DNA of 64,000 nt, from positions 1-64,000 of the forward strand of contig NZ_MSJP01000043.1 in NCBI RefSeq assembly GCF_014596525.1, written 5' to 3'. Positions 33,604 through 42,576 of this stretch are shown here, piece after piece (the stretch's first letter is position 1; every line of letters begins with the position of its first letter). The DNA comes from Streptomyces sp. CBMA291. GTDB lineage: Bacteria > Actinomycetota > Actinomycetes > Streptomycetales > Streptomycetaceae. The notes beneath the pieces are model-generated. The model was not told the origin of the DNA and ran no database searches. It was given only the letters and a program-made list of their open reading frames with translations. Both the position numbers and the translations under genes were made by a program.

Positions 33604-34056
33604 ATGAAGATCATCGACCTTGAGCCCGGCGACCCCAGGCTGGAGAGCGACCTCCTGCCGGTCCTCACCGAACTCCGCCCGCACCTCACCCCCGGACTGT
33701 TCCGCGAGGTCTACGCGACGGGGCACCCCCAAGGGCTGCGTTTCAGCGCCGCCTACGCGGACGACGGGCGCTGTGTCGGCGCGGCGGGCTGGCGGATCGT
33801 CGCCAACACCAGCTCCCTGCGCAAGCTTTACGTCGACGACCTCGTGACCGCCGCCGCCGACCGCTCCACCGGCGTCGGCCACGCCCTCCTCGCACACCTG
33901 GAGGCCCACGCCCGCGCCGCCGGTTGCCATGAACTCGACCTGGACTCCGGAACGCACCGCACGGGAGCCCACCGCTTCTATCTGCGCGAGCGCCTCGACA
34001 TCGTGGCCTTCCACTTCTCCCGGCAGCTCATCACTCCGGGCGACACCGCCTCCTAG
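33604..34056 (+). CDS. GNAT-family acetyltransferase
   Basis: A 150-residue GNAT protein. The acetyl-CoA loop is a variant RSTGVGHALL near residues 84-93, preceded by the beta strand LRKLYVDDLV and followed by AAGCHELDLDSG and the FYLRERLDIVAFHF block typical of the family end. The substrate is unknown. ATG 33604 lies directly in the divergent promoter gap with little upstream ribosome binding sequence. Confidence 0.85.
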   Translation: MKIIDLEPGDPRLESDLLPVLTELRPHLTPGLFREVYATGHPQGLRFSAAYADDGRCVGAAGWRIVANTSSLRKLYVDDLVTAAADRSTGVGHALLAHLEAHARAAGCHELDLDSGTHRTGAHRFYLRERLDIVAFHFSRQLITPGDTAS

Positions 34057-34159
34057 GCAGGTCCTCAGGGTCTCGTCTCCGGGAGATGTCCGGGACGCGC
34101 CCTGGATCTGGCGCGTTTTCTCCGGACGGCGGCGGGCAAGATCGGAGAGCATCGATCCC

Positions 34160-34777
34160 ATGACGCACACCACCCCGCCCGGCATCGGCGACCTCCTCCG
34201 TATAGCCGCCGCACACGCCACGCCCCTCATCGCCGAGACCCCCGACACGGCGCTCGGCGCGCCCACGCCCTGTGCCGAGTACGACGTGCGCGCCCTCCTG
34301 AACCACCTCTTCGACGTCGTGGTGAACTTCCAGGGCCTGGCCGCCAAGGAGTCCGTCGACTTCTCCAGCACCCCGGACCGGCTGGCCGAGGAGGGCTGGC
34401 GCGACCGGTTCGCGGCCGAGACCGGCAGCCTCGTCGAGGCCTGGTCGCGGCCCGGCGCCGAGGAGGGCGTCACCGGGTTCTTCGGTCTGCCCGCGCGGAC
34501 GGTCGGCCGCATGGTGCTGCTCGATCTGACCGTGCACGCCTGGGACCTCGCCCGCGCCACCGGGCGGGACTTCGAGCCCGATGCGGCCGTCGTCGCCGGG
34601 CTCGCCGAGGAGGTGGAGCAGCTGGCGCCGACGGGCCGGGAGATGAAGGTCTTCGGGGACGCCGTCGAGCTGCCCGCCGGAGCCACGTCCTTCGAGCGGC
34701 TGCTCGCCACCACCGGGCGCGACCCGCACGCCTGGGACGGCCTGTCGGGGACGGCCGAGGCCGCCCGGAGCGTCTGA
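34160..34777 (+). CDS. TIGR03086 / DinB-like metal-binding protein
   Basis: A 205-residue protein of the TIGR03086 family, related to mycothiol-dependent maleylpyruvate isomerase and DinB helical bundles. A metal-site His is seen in LLNHLFDVVVNF (near residue 49) and in TVHAWDLARATGR (near 133), and PCAEYDVR is the usual family start. It may use mycothiol in detoxification. ATG 34160 gives the conserved start; it lies 103 bases after the GNAT gene. Confidence 0.8.
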   Translation: MTHTTPPGIGDLLRIAAAHATPLIAETPDTALGAPTPCAEYDVRALLNHLFDVVVNFQGLAAKESVDFSSTPDRLAEEGWRDRFAAETGSLVEAWSRPGAEEGVTGFFGLPARTVGRMVLLDLTVHAWDLARATGRDFEPDAAVVAGLAEEVEQLAPTGREMKVFGDAVELPAGATSFERLLATTGRDPHAWDGLSGTAEAARSV

Positions 34778-34816
34778 CCCCGCCGCCCGCCCCCGGGCCA
34801 CCGGGACCTTGGCCCC

Positions 34817-34864
34817 GTCAGCCCGTCAGCCCGTCAGCCCGTCAGCCCGTCAGCCCGTCAGCCC
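34817..34864. repeat. Six tandem copies of GTCAGCCC
   Basis: The 8-base unit GTCAGCCC is repeated six times without change, followed by a 130-base region of degenerate GTC-GG-C repeats reaching the MerR stop codon. It is not a CRISPR because there are no spacers. It fills the gap between convergent genes. Confidence 0.9.
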
Positions 34865-34996
34865 GCGCGGGCGCCGTCAGCGCACAGCCACTGTCGGACC
34901 GGCGCCCCTGTCGGACGGCGGGCCACTGTCGGCCCACAGGTACCGCCAGACGGCGGCCCCCGTCAGACCGGCGCCCCCGTCGGACCGGCGTCCCCG

Positions 34997-35476
34997 TCAG
35001 ACCGGTGCCGCCGTCAAGCGGGTGCGGCGGAGGGAGTCGGCGAACTCCTCCGCTCGGGTGAGCTGGGCCCGCAGTTCGGCGACCCGCTCGGCGGCGGCCC
35101 GCTCGTACCCCCGGACGAGGGCCACGAGCGCGGTCCGCTCCTCCGGTTCGAGGCCCGGCTCGGCCGCCGCGCGGTCGGCGGCCAGCCGGTCCACGGCGGA
35201 GAGCAGCTCACGGGTCTCGTCGAGGGTGAAACCGAGCGGCTTCATCCGGCGGACCACCATGAGCCGGGCCACGTCGGCGTCCGTGTAGAGCGGGAAGCCG
35301 CCCGGCGAGGCGGCGGACGGGACGACCAGACCGCTGTCCTCGTACTGCCGGATCGTGCGCAAGGGCAGTTCGGTCCGGGCGGCGACCTCGCCGATCTGCA
35401 AGGGCCCGCCCGAGGTGCCCACCGCTCGCGCTCCCCGGGGCTCTCGGGCTTCCCGCGCTTCTCGTGCTCCGCTCAC
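34997..35476 (-). CDS. MerR-family regulator
   Basis: A 159-residue regulator. The helix-turn-helix LQIGEVAARTELPLRTIRQYE begins near residue 26, followed by the wing and a dimerisation coiled coil (about 85-145, including ERAAAERVAELRAQLTRAEEF). The N-terminus carries a REAREAREPRG repeat. There is no obvious metal-site cysteine set, so the inducer is not a typical metal. GTG 35476 has AAGGA 8 bases upstream. It diverges from the APC permease and may control it. Confidence 0.85.
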   Translation of the reverse strand: MSGAREAREAREPRGARAVGTSGGPLQIGEVAARTELPLRTIRQYEDSGLVVPSAASPGGFPLYTDADVARLMVVRRMKPLGFTLDETRELLSAVDRLAADRAAAEPGLEPEERTALVALVRGYERAAAERVAELRAQLTRAEEFADSLRRTRLTAAPV

Positions 35477-35589
35477 GCGTCAGGTCCTTCCTGGTACGGG
35501 GCGACCCGGGGCGTTCCCCGAGGCGTACGGGGCTCACCCAGGGCGCGGCTTCCTCGTATGACATGGCATTCGTCCTAACTTCAGCACTT

Positions 35590-37674
35590 ATGAGAGCTGG
35601 AAGTGCGGCGAAACGCCTGCTGGTAGGTCGTCCGTTGGACAGCGGCAGGCTCGGGGAGACCCTGCTGCCGAAGCGGATCGCGCTCCCGGTCTTCTGTAGC
35701 GACCCGCTCTCCTCGGTCGCGTACGCCACCGAGGAGATCCTGCTGATCCTCGCGCTCGGCGGGCTCGCCGTCCTGCACCTCGCCTGGTACGCGGCCGTCG
35801 GCATCGTCGTCCTGCTCCTGGTGGTCGTCGCCTCCTACCGGCAGACCTGTTACGCGTATCCCGGCGGGGGCGGCGCCTACGTGGTCTCCGCCGAGAACCT
35901 CGGGCGGACCGCCGCGCTCACCGCCGCCTCGGCGCTGCTCATCGACTACGTGCTGACCGTCGCCGTCTCCGTCGTCTCCGGGGTCGCCGCGATCACCTCG
36001 GCGGTCCCCACGCTCAACGGCTACGCCGTGGCCCTCTCGGTGTTCTTCGTGGTGGTCCTGGCCTGGATGAACCTGCGCGGAGTACGGGAGTCGGGGCGCT
36101 GGTTCGCCGTCCCCACCTATGCCTTCGTCGGCGTCGTCTATCTGATGTTCGCGGTGGCCGCCGCCCGGCTGGCGACCGGCGTGACGATCCGCGCGGAATC
36201 CGCCGACCTGCCCGTCGACGCGGTCTCCGCCTACTCCGGGATCGCGCTCGTGCTGCTCGCGCTGCGCGCCTTCGCCTCCGGCTGCACCGCGCTCACCGGC
36301 GTCGAAGCCGTCAGCAACGGCGTACCGGCGTTCGAGAAACCCAAGAGCCGCAACGCGGCCATGACCCTGGCCGTCATGGGCGGGCTCTCGGCGACCATGT
36401 TCTTCGGGATCACCACGCTCGCCATGGTCTACGAGGTGCACGTCGCGGAGGATCCCACGCGGCTCGGGCTCGCCCCCGGCACCCCGGTCTCCACCGCGCT
36501 GGCCCAGATCGGCCGCGCCACCTTCGGCGACTGGCACGTCCTGTTCTATCTGCTCCAGGCCGTCACCGCGGGCGTCCTCGTGCTGGCGGCCAACACCGCC
36601 TTCAACGGCTTCCCGATGCTCGCGTCCGTCCTCGGGCGCGACCGCTACGCGCCCCGGCAGCTCGTCCACCGCGGCGACCGGCTCGCCTACTCCAACGGCA
36701 TCGTCCTCCTCGCGCTCGCCGCGATCGTCCTCATCGTCGCCTTCGACGCGCAGCTGACCCGCCTGATCCAGCTGTACATCGTCGGCGTCTTCGTCTCCTT
36801 CACCCTTTCCCAGGCCGGCATGGTCAAGCACTGGCGGCGAGAACTCGCCAGCCTCGCCGGAACCGGAACCGGAACCGGAACCGGAACCGGAACCGGAACC
36901 GGAAGCAGAACCGGAACCGGCATCACCCCTGGCCCCCGCACGAGGCCCCGTCCCGGCTCCCGTCCCGGCTCCCGGTCCGTCGCCTCCGAGCGCCGCCACA
37001 TCCTGCGCCGGCTCTCCATCAACTCGGTCGGCGCCTGTCTCACGGCGGTCGTCCTCGTCATCGTCCTCGTCACCAAGTTCACCCATGGCGCCTGGATCGT
37101 CGTCATCGCGATGCCCTTGCTCTTCGCCGGGATGAAGGGGGTGCGGCGGCATTACGAGACCGTCGCCGCCGAGGTCGCCGTCGGGGCGGACGAGCGGCCC
37201 CGGGCCCTCGCGGGGAACCACGTCCTGGTCCTCGTCGCCACGATCAACGCGCCCAGCCTCCGGGCGCTCTCCTACGCGCTGACCCTGCGGCCCGACTCGC
37301 TCACCGCCGTCACCGTCGCCGAGGACCCGGCGGAGGCGGAGGTGCTCCGCGCGGCCTGGGACGCCCATGGCATCGAGGTCCCGCTACGGGTGCTCAGCTC
37401 CCCGTACCGCTCGATCGTCCAGCCGGTGCTGCGGCACGTCAGGGACGCGCCCGAGCGCGCGGGGGACGCGGTGATCTCGGTGATCATCCCCGAGTACGTG
37501 GTGGGGCGCTGGTGGGAGCAGGCGCTGCACAACCAGAGCGCGCTGCGGCTCAAGGCCCGGCTGCTGTTCATGAGGAACGTCGTCACGATCGACGTGCCGT
37601 ACCGACTGGCCTCGGCCCGCGAACTCGCCGCGCAGCGGGCCTCGGCGGCCCGGGAGAGGGAGGAACGCCCCTGA
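35590..37674 (+). CDS. APC-family amino acid permease
   Basis: A 694-residue transporter of the APC superfamily. It has about 12 membrane segments in the first 520 residues with RLGETLLPKRIALPVFCSDPLSS-type family start, plus a long C-terminal cytoplasmic domain (about 540-694) with an alpha/beta USP-like pattern (HVLVLVATINAPSLRALSYA). Between segments 10 and 11, near residues 424-443, is a hydrophilic loop of Gly-Thr repeats encoded by a GGAACC microsatellite. The ATG at 35590 is chosen because it places the start about 8 residues before the RLLVGR stretch as in relatives; 35563 is also possible. No clear ribosome binding site is seen for either. Confidence 0.82.
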   Translation: MRAGSAAKRLLVGRPLDSGRLGETLLPKRIALPVFCSDPLSSVAYATEEILLILALGGLAVLHLAWYAAVGIVVLLLVVVASYRQTCYAYPGGGGAYVVSAENLGRTAALTAASALLIDYVLTVAVSVVSGVAAITSAVPTLNGYAVALSVFFVVVLAWMNLRGVRESGRWFAVPTYAFVGVVYLMFAVAAARLATGVTIRAESADLPVDAVSAYSGIALVLLALRAFASGCTALTGVEAVSNGVPAFEKPKSRNAAMTLAVMGGLSATMFFGITTLAMVYEVHVAEDPTRLGLAPGTPVSTALAQIGRATFGDWHVLFYLLQAVTAGVLVLAANTAFNGFPMLASVLGRDRYAPRQLVHRGDRLAYSNGIVLLALAAIVLIVAFDAQLTRLIQLYIVGVFVSFTLSQAGMVKHWRRELASLAGTGTGTGTGTGTGTGSRTGTGITPGPRTRPRPGSRPGSRSVASERRHILRRLSINSVGACLTAVVLVIVLVTKFTHGAWIVVIAMPLLFAGMKGVRRHYETVAAEVAVGADERPRALAGNHVLVLVATINAPSLRALSYALTLRPDSLTAVTVAEDPAEAEVLRAAWDAHGIEVPLRVLSSPYRSIVQPVLRHVRDAPERAGDAVISVIIPEYVVGRWWEQALHNQSALRLKARLLFMRNVVTIDVPYRLASARELAAQRASAAREREERP
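36859..36918 (+). repeat. GGAACC hexanucleotide repeat inside the permease gene
   Basis: Seven perfect copies of GGAACC (36859-36900) are followed by three degenerate copies. In frame they encode Gly-Thr dipeptides. Changes in copy number would keep the frame, only altering loop length. Confidence 0.9.
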
Positions 37675-37773
37675 AACGGGCCCCTTGCCTACCCCGAGAC
37701 GGGCCCCGTACTCACCCCGAGGCGGCCCTCGAATTCACCCCGCACTGTCCCCGACGCCAGCCCCGGTCCGGTC

Positions 37774-38403
37774 TCAGGGCCACACCAGGCAGTACGGCTG
37801 ATGGCCCGCCTCGTGGAGGCGGACCGAGAAGTCCTGCCATTCGTGGAGGAGCCGGTAGACGTCGAAGGCGTCGCGTGGGCCGCCCCGGTCCGGGACCGTG
37901 GACCAGATGAAGGCCGCCGCTCCCACCGACTCCTCGCCGATCGCGCGCAGCGGGTCGACCACGGTCATCGGCAGCTTCACCACCGCGTAGTCCGGGTGCA
38001 GCACCACCAGCTCAAGCGGGGGCACCCGGTGCAGGGGCATGCCCTGGATGCCGGTCAGGACCATGGCGGCTATGGTCTCCGGCTTGATCTTGGTGAACAT
38101 GCCGCCCATGCCCAGTTCGTCCCCGCCCAACTCCTCGGGGCGCATCGAGATCGGGACCCGGGCCGCCGTCGCGCCGTCGGGCGCGCCGAAGTACTTGTAC
38201 GTCACCCCCAACCGGCCACTCCCGCCTCCGGGGGCCGGTTCGCCGGGGGTCTCCCCGGAGCCCGGGAGCCCCTGCGCGTCGGGGTTGCCGCCCGGGGCGC
38301 CCGACGCCGGACCTTCGGTCCTCCGGCGCCGGTGCCTCCCCCGCCGGGCAGACTCCGGACCCAAATCGTCCGTCCCCTCGCCCGGTCCGCCACCGCGATG
38401 CAT
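37774..38403 (-). CDS. Conserved hypothetical actinobacterial protein
   Basis: A 209-residue soluble protein with a low-complexity, charged N-terminal half (residues 1-65, Gly/Arg/Pro-rich) and a compact C-terminal domain from VTYKYFGAPDG to HQPYCLVWP. Several stretches such as GMFTKIKPETIAAMVLTGIQ and DYAVVKLPMTVVDPLRA look conserved, but no catalytic motif is recognised and no function can be assigned. It is convergent with the APC permease and divergent from hemL. Confidence 0.65.
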   Translation of the reverse strand: MHRGGGPGEGTDDLGPESARRGRHRRRRTEGPASGAPGGNPDAQGLPGSGETPGEPAPGGGSGRLGVTYKYFGAPDGATAARVPISMRPEELGGDELGMGGMFTKIKPETIAAMVLTGIQGMPLHRVPPLELVVLHPDYAVVKLPMTVVDPLRAIGEESVGAAAFIWSTVPDRGGPRDAFDVYRLLHEWQDFSVRLHEAGHQPYCLVWP

Positions 38404-38530
38404 ATCTCCACCCGACTGCTTTTTTTCGGCAACACGACCCCGCCGCGCAACCCGATCATCGTGTCAGTGACCTCCCCCGCGTTCGTACGGTGAAACACCT
38501 GTCCGCAAGAACGCCGTCGCCTCTGACACC

Positions 38531-38599
38531 ATGGATTACGTGAGCCATCCCTATGTAGCCCCAGTTTCGCAGACGCGGAGGGCGAACGCCCCGGCGTAA
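38531..38599 (+). other. Short ORF carrying a copy of the hemL 5' end
   Basis: A 22-codon ORF (ATG at 38531, or GTG at 38540, TAA at 38597) contains YVAPVSQT, nearly the YEAPVSQT start of HemL. At DNA level 38557-38576 and hemL 38690-38709 agree at 18 of 20 positions and both differences are synonymous third codon positions. It may be a duplication relic or a translated leader. No good ribosome binding site is seen, so it is not called a gene. Confidence 0.4.
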
Positions 38600-38672
38600 T
38601 ACCGAGGATGTCCTCACCGTCCGTTCGTTCCCGATGTCGTGCCCTCAGTCGTTCTCGCAGGTCAGGATCACA

Positions 38673-39980
38673 GTGCCGTATTCATACGAAGCCCCAGTCT
38701 CACAGACGCTTTTCGACCGCGCGTCCCTCGTGACGCCCGGCGGCGTGAACTCCCCGGTGCGTGCCTTCCGGGCCGTGGGTGGAACGCCCCGGTTCATGGT
38801 GTCCGGTTCCGGTCCCTACCTCACCGATGCCGACGGGCGCGAGTACGTCGACCTGGTCTGCTCGTGGGGGCCGATGATCCTGGGGCACGCGCACCCCGAG
38901 GTCACCGCCGCCGTGCAGGAGGCCGTGGCCCGCGGCACCTCCTTCGGCACCCCCGGCGAGGGCGAGGTCGCGCTCGCCGAGGAGATCGTCGCCCGGGTCG
39001 AGCCGGTCGAGCAGGTGCGGCTCGTCTCCTCCGGTACGGAGGCCACGATGTCCGCCATCCGGCTGGCCCGCGGCTTCACCGGGCGCGCCAAGGTCGTCAA
39101 GTTCGCGGGCTGCTACCACGGGCACGTGGACGCGCTCCTCGCCTCGGCCGGTTCGGGTGTCGCCACGCTCGGGCTGCCCGACACCCCGGGCGTGACCGGC
39201 GCGCAGGCCGGGGACACGATCGTGCTCCCCTACAACGACCTGGAGGCCGTGCGGGCCGCGTTCGCCGCGCACCCGGGCGAGATCGCCTGTGTCATCACGG
39301 AGGCCTCGCCCGGCAACATGGGCGTCGTGCCGCCGCTGCCGGGCTTCAACCAGGGGCTCGCGGACGCGTGCCGGGAGAACGGCGCGCTGTACATCTCCGA
39401 CGAGGTGATGACGGGCTTCCGTACCTCGCGGGCCGGCTGGTACGGCGTCGACGGCGTCAAGGCCGACCTGCTGACCTTCGGCAAGGTCATGGGCGGCGGC
39501 TTCCCGGCCGCCGCGTTCGGCGGGCGGGCCGACGTCATGGGCCACCTCGCCCCGGCCGGTCCGGTCTACCAGGCGGGCACGCTCTCCGGTAACCCGATCG
39601 CGACGGCCGCCGGGCTCGCGCAGCTGCGGCTGCTCGACGAGGCGGCGTACGCGCAGGTCGACGCGGTCTCGGCACAGGTCCGGGGCCTGGTCTCGGAGGC
39701 GCTGACGAAGGAGGGCGTGGCGCACCGGGTGCAGACCGCGTCCAATATGTTCTCCGTCTTCTTCACCGCCGACGAGGTGCGGAACTACGACGAGGCGAAG
39801 CGTCAGGAAGCCTTCCGCTTCAACGCCTTCTTCCACGCGATGCTGGCCGAGGGCGTCTACCTGCCGCCGTCCGCCTTCGAGTCCTGGTTCGTCTCGGCGG
39901 CCCACGACGAGCGGGCGATCGAGCGGATCGCCGCCGCCCTGCCGTCCGCCGCCCGCGCCGCCGCGGAGGCCACGGCATGA
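38673..39980 (+). CDS. hemL: Glutamate-1-semialdehyde 2,1-aminomutase
   Basis: HemL converts glutamate-1-semialdehyde, the HemA product, to 5-aminolevulinate. The 435-residue PLP enzyme has [19 protein letters not shown] near residues 14-32, [14 protein letters not shown] near 126, the aminotransferase aspartate in SDEVMTGFR, and the PLP lysine in [17 protein letters not shown] near 270. Unlike hemA/C/D, it is far from the rex operon. GTG 38673 has AGGA 6 bases upstream and gives the conserved start. The next gene begins inside its stop codon (ATGA). Confidence 0.96.
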   Translation: MPYSYEAPVSQTLFDRASLVTPGGVNSPVRAFRAVGGTPRFMVSGSGPYLTDADGREYVDLVCSWGPMILGHAHPEVTAAVQEAVARGTSFGTPGEGEVALAEEIVARVEPVEQVRLVSSGTEATMSAIRLARGFTGRAKVVKFAGCYHGHVDALLASAGSGVATLGLPDTPGVTGAQAGDTIVLPYNDLEAVRAAFAAHPGEIACVITEASPGNMGVVPPLPGFNQGLADACRENGALYISDEVMTGFRTSRAGWYGVDGVKADLLTFGKVMGGGFPAAAFGGRADVMGHLAPAGPVYQAGTLSGNPIATAAGLAQLRLLDEAAYAQVDAVSAQVRGLVSEALTKEGVAHRVQTASNMFSVFFTADEVRNYDEAKRQEAFRFNAFFHAMLAEGVYLPPSAFESWFVSAAHDERAIERIAAALPSAARAAAEATA

Positions 39981-40693
39981 GCGAGCAGCGCGGCACCGAC
40001 CGCAAGACCGACCGCAACGGCGAGGACATCACCGTCGTCCATCTGATGCGCCACGGCGAGGTGCACAACCCCGACGGCGTGCTGTACGGGCGCCGCCCCG
40101 GCTACCACCTGTCGGAGCTGGGCCGCCGGATGGCGGACCGGGTCGCCGAGTCCCTGGCGGACCGGGACGTCACGTACGTCGTCGCCTCCCCGCTGGAGCG
40201 GGCGCAGGAGACGGCGACGCCGATCGCCAAGACGCACGGTCTGGACCTGGCGAGCGACGAGCGGCTGATCGAGGCGGCGAACGTCTTCGAGGGCAAGACC
40301 TTCGGCGTCGGCGACGGGGCCCTGCGCAAGCCGGCGAACTGGAAGCACCTGACCAATCCGTTCCAGCCGTCCTGGGGCGAGCCGTACGTCGAGCAGGTCG
40401 TCCGGATGATGGGCGCGCTGGACGCGGCGAAGGACGCGGCGCGGGGGCACGAGGCGGTCTGCGTCAGCCACCAGCTGCCGATCTGGATCGTCCGCAGCTT
40501 CGTGGAGAAGCGGCGGCTCTGGCACGACCCGAGGCGGCGGCAGTGCACGCTGGCCTCGCTGACCTCGTTCACGTACCGGGGCGACCGGATCGTCTCGGTC
40601 GGATACAGCGAGCCCGCCCGGGACCTCGTCCCCGCGCATCTGCTCGCGGGCGCGAAGCCGGTCAAGGGCAAGTCGAAGGCGTTCGGAGCGTAG
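39977..40693 (+). CDS. Histidine phosphatase-family protein
   Basis: A 238-residue phosphoglycerate-mutase-like histidine phosphatase. The catalytic RHG motif is in [11 protein letters not shown] (near residue 25), with the second histidine in VSHQLPIW near 165, and an arginine in [10 protein letters not shown]. It overlaps hemL by four bases, so the two are translationally coupled. The substrate is unknown. Confidence 0.88.
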   Translation: MSEQRGTDRKTDRNGEDITVVHLMRHGEVHNPDGVLYGRRPGYHLSELGRRMADRVAESLADRDVTYVVASPLERAQETATPIAKTHGLDLASDERLIEAANVFEGKTFGVGDGALRKPANWKHLTNPFQPSWGEPYVEQVVRMMGALDAAKDAARGHEAVCVSHQLPIWIVRSFVEKRRLWHDPRRRQCTLASLTSFTYRGDRIVSVGYSEPARDLVPAHLLAGAKPVKGKSKAFGA

Positions 40694-41200
40694 CCCCGGC
40701 CGGGGGCTCACGGCTCACGGCTCAGGCTCAGGGCTTACGGCTCGCGGCTCAGCCTTACGGTCCGCGGCTCGGGCTAACGGCTTACGGGAAGGGGCCCGGG
40801 GACACTAGTCTCCGGGCCCCTTCCCCGCGCCCGGCACCCCCCGCGCCCCCGCGCCCGGCACCGCCCGCGCCCGGCACCCCGATCCCTCCCAGCGCGGGCT
40901 CCCCTGCCCATACGCCTCCCCGGATCCGTACATTCCGGACGAAGGCCGTCCCCGCTGGACAGCGTGCCGTCGCGCGGGTCAGAGTGCGGGGACGGTCGAC
41001 GGTGTCCATGCCAAGCACTCGCACGCGGCGCACCCGTAGCCCACCCGCAGCGCACCTCCCCCAGGGCGCCCATCGCACACCCGTCGGACACCGTGAAATT
41101 TTTGTGCTATTTCCCGGAACCTCCATGTTCGTCCTGGCATCTTTCCCATTGTCGGATTGGATGACGTTCAGGTCATACATCAGCGCGAATTGGGGAAGTC
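40694..41200. other. Non-coding gap with repeats and terminator
   Basis: This 507-base gap has no supported gene. 40700-40785 holds degenerate GGCTCACGG/GGCTTACGG repeats; the terminator 40786-40825 follows; 40825-40880 has three copies of a GCGCCCGGCACC element. From 41080 the sequence becomes AT-rich and should hold the promoter of the deacetylase-like gene starting at 41201. Confidence 0.6.
40786..40825. terminator. Terminator of the hemL operon
   Basis: An 18-bp stem (40786-40803 with 40808-40825, including one G-T pair) with a four-base loop lies about 95 bases after the histidine phosphatase gene. Confidence 0.85.
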
Positions 41201-42499
41201 ATGCGCGGGATCAAGGGGATCAGTCGAAGGGGGCTGCTGGGGGCGGGCGTAGGTGCCGCGGCGGCGGTGGGACTCGCCGCCTGCAACACCGGAAACCAGG
41301 GCAAGTCCGGACACGCCACGCCCGGCAAGGGCGGCGGAGTCACGGCGGATCCCGCCAAGCCCACCCCCACCGAGGAACACGTCAGGCTCATCGGGGACGG
41401 TTCCACCGCCGACACCGGCGCGCAGCCGCACCAGCCCGACGCCCCCGTGCCCCTGGAACCCGGCCAGACCCCGCCCCAGTTCGTCGTCTTCTCCTGGGAC
41501 GGCGCCGGCGAGGTCGGCAACGGCCTCTTCCCGCGCTTCCTCGAACTCGCCGGGAACCACGGCGCGGCGATGACCTTCTTCCTCTCCGGGATCTACCTCC
41601 TCCCGGAGTCCAAGAAGGACCTCTACCGCCCGCCGAACAACCGCGTCGGCGCCTCCGACATCGGCTACCTCACCGACGACCACATCAAGGACACCCTGAA
41701 GTACGTCCGTCAGGCCTGGCTCGACGGACACGAGATCGGCACCCACTTCAACGGGCACTTCTGCGGCGGCTCCGGCTCCGTCGGCCACTGGACCCCGGCC
41801 CAGTGGCAGAGCGAGATCGACCAGGCGGTGAAGTTCGTCACCGAGTGGAAGACCAACAGCGGCTGGACCGACCTCGACCCGCTGCCCTTCGACTACACCA
41901 AGGAACTCGTCGGCGGCCGCACCCCCTGTCTCCTCGGCCAGGACAACCTGCTCCCCACCGCCAAGCGGCTCGGCTGGCGCTACGACGCCAGCTCGCCCGG
42001 CGGACGGCAGACCTGGCCCGAGAAGCGGAAGGGAATCTGGGATCTGCCCCTCCAGGCCGTTCCCTTCCCCGGGCACTCTTTCGAAGTCCTCTCGATGGAC
42101 TACAACATGCTCGCGAACCAGTCGAAGAACACGACGAAGGGCATGCCCTCGCGCTACCCCGGCTGGCGCAAGCAGGCGACCCAGGCCTATCTGGCCGGAT
42201 TCACCCGCGCATACGAGTCGAATCGCGCGCCCTTCTTCATCGGCAACCACTTCGAACAGTGGAACGGCGGCATCTACATGGACGCCGTGGCGGAAGCCCT
42301 CAAGGGAATGGCTGGAAAGAAGGAGGTGCGTCTCGTCTCCTTCAAGCAGTTCACCGACTGGCTCGACGTACAGGACCCGAAGATCCTCGCGAAACTGCGC
42401 ACGCTGGAAGTGGGAGAGAAGCCGGAAGGCGGCTGGAATACTTTCCTTCGGCCCGCCACGCCCACCCCGACCGCCCACTCGTCGACCCCTTCCACTTAG
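41201..42499 (+). CDS. Polysaccharide deacetylase-like lipoprotein
   Basis: A 432-residue exported protein. The N-terminus has a twin-arginine-like signal (SRRGLLGAGVGAAAAVG) and lipobox LAAC, suggesting Tat export and lipid anchoring. The main domain resembles NodB deacetylases: VVFSWDGAGEVGN gives the metal aspartate, and HEIGTHFNGHFCGG gives the His-x-x-x-His pair. The C-terminus is Pro/Thr-rich. It would act on cell-surface carbohydrate. GGGGAAG lies before the ATG. resA begins 77 bases later, probably from its own promoter. Confidence 0.82.
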   Translation: MRGIKGISRRGLLGAGVGAAAAVGLAACNTGNQGKSGHATPGKGGGVTADPAKPTPTEEHVRLIGDGSTADTGAQPHQPDAPVPLEPGQTPPQFVVFSWDGAGEVGNGLFPRFLELAGNHGAAMTFFLSGIYLLPESKKDLYRPPNNRVGASDIGYLTDDHIKDTLKYVRQAWLDGHEIGTHFNGHFCGGSGSVGHWTPAQWQSEIDQAVKFVTEWKTNSGWTDLDPLPFDYTKELVGGRTPCLLGQDNLLPTAKRLGWRYDASSPGGRQTWPEKRKGIWDLPLQAVPFPGHSFEVLSMDYNMLANQSKNTTKGMPSRYPGWRKQATQAYLAGFTRAYESNRAPFFIGNHFEQWNGGIYMDAVAEALKGMAGKKEVRLVSFKQFTDWLDVQDPKILAKLRTLEVGEKPEGGWNTFLRPATPTPTAHSSTPST

Positions 42500-42576
42500 A
42501 AGATCTTGACAAGGGGCTTTCCGGGCACGTAGGGGGGTGCCCGAGATCTCCCAAACGCCCATGCGAAACTTTTCAC

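Noticed and set aside
34817..34864. CRISPR array
   Set aside because: The copies are adjacent with no spacers and no cas genes are present.
40825..40880. Regulatory repeat of GCGCCCGGCACC
   Set aside because: Short GC-rich units explained by composition and lying after a terminator; no promoter next to them.
41088..41106. Rex operator before the deacetylase-like gene
   Set aside because: GTGAAATTTTTGTG resembles half sites only; arms do not form the TGTGAA-N4-TTCACA palindrome.
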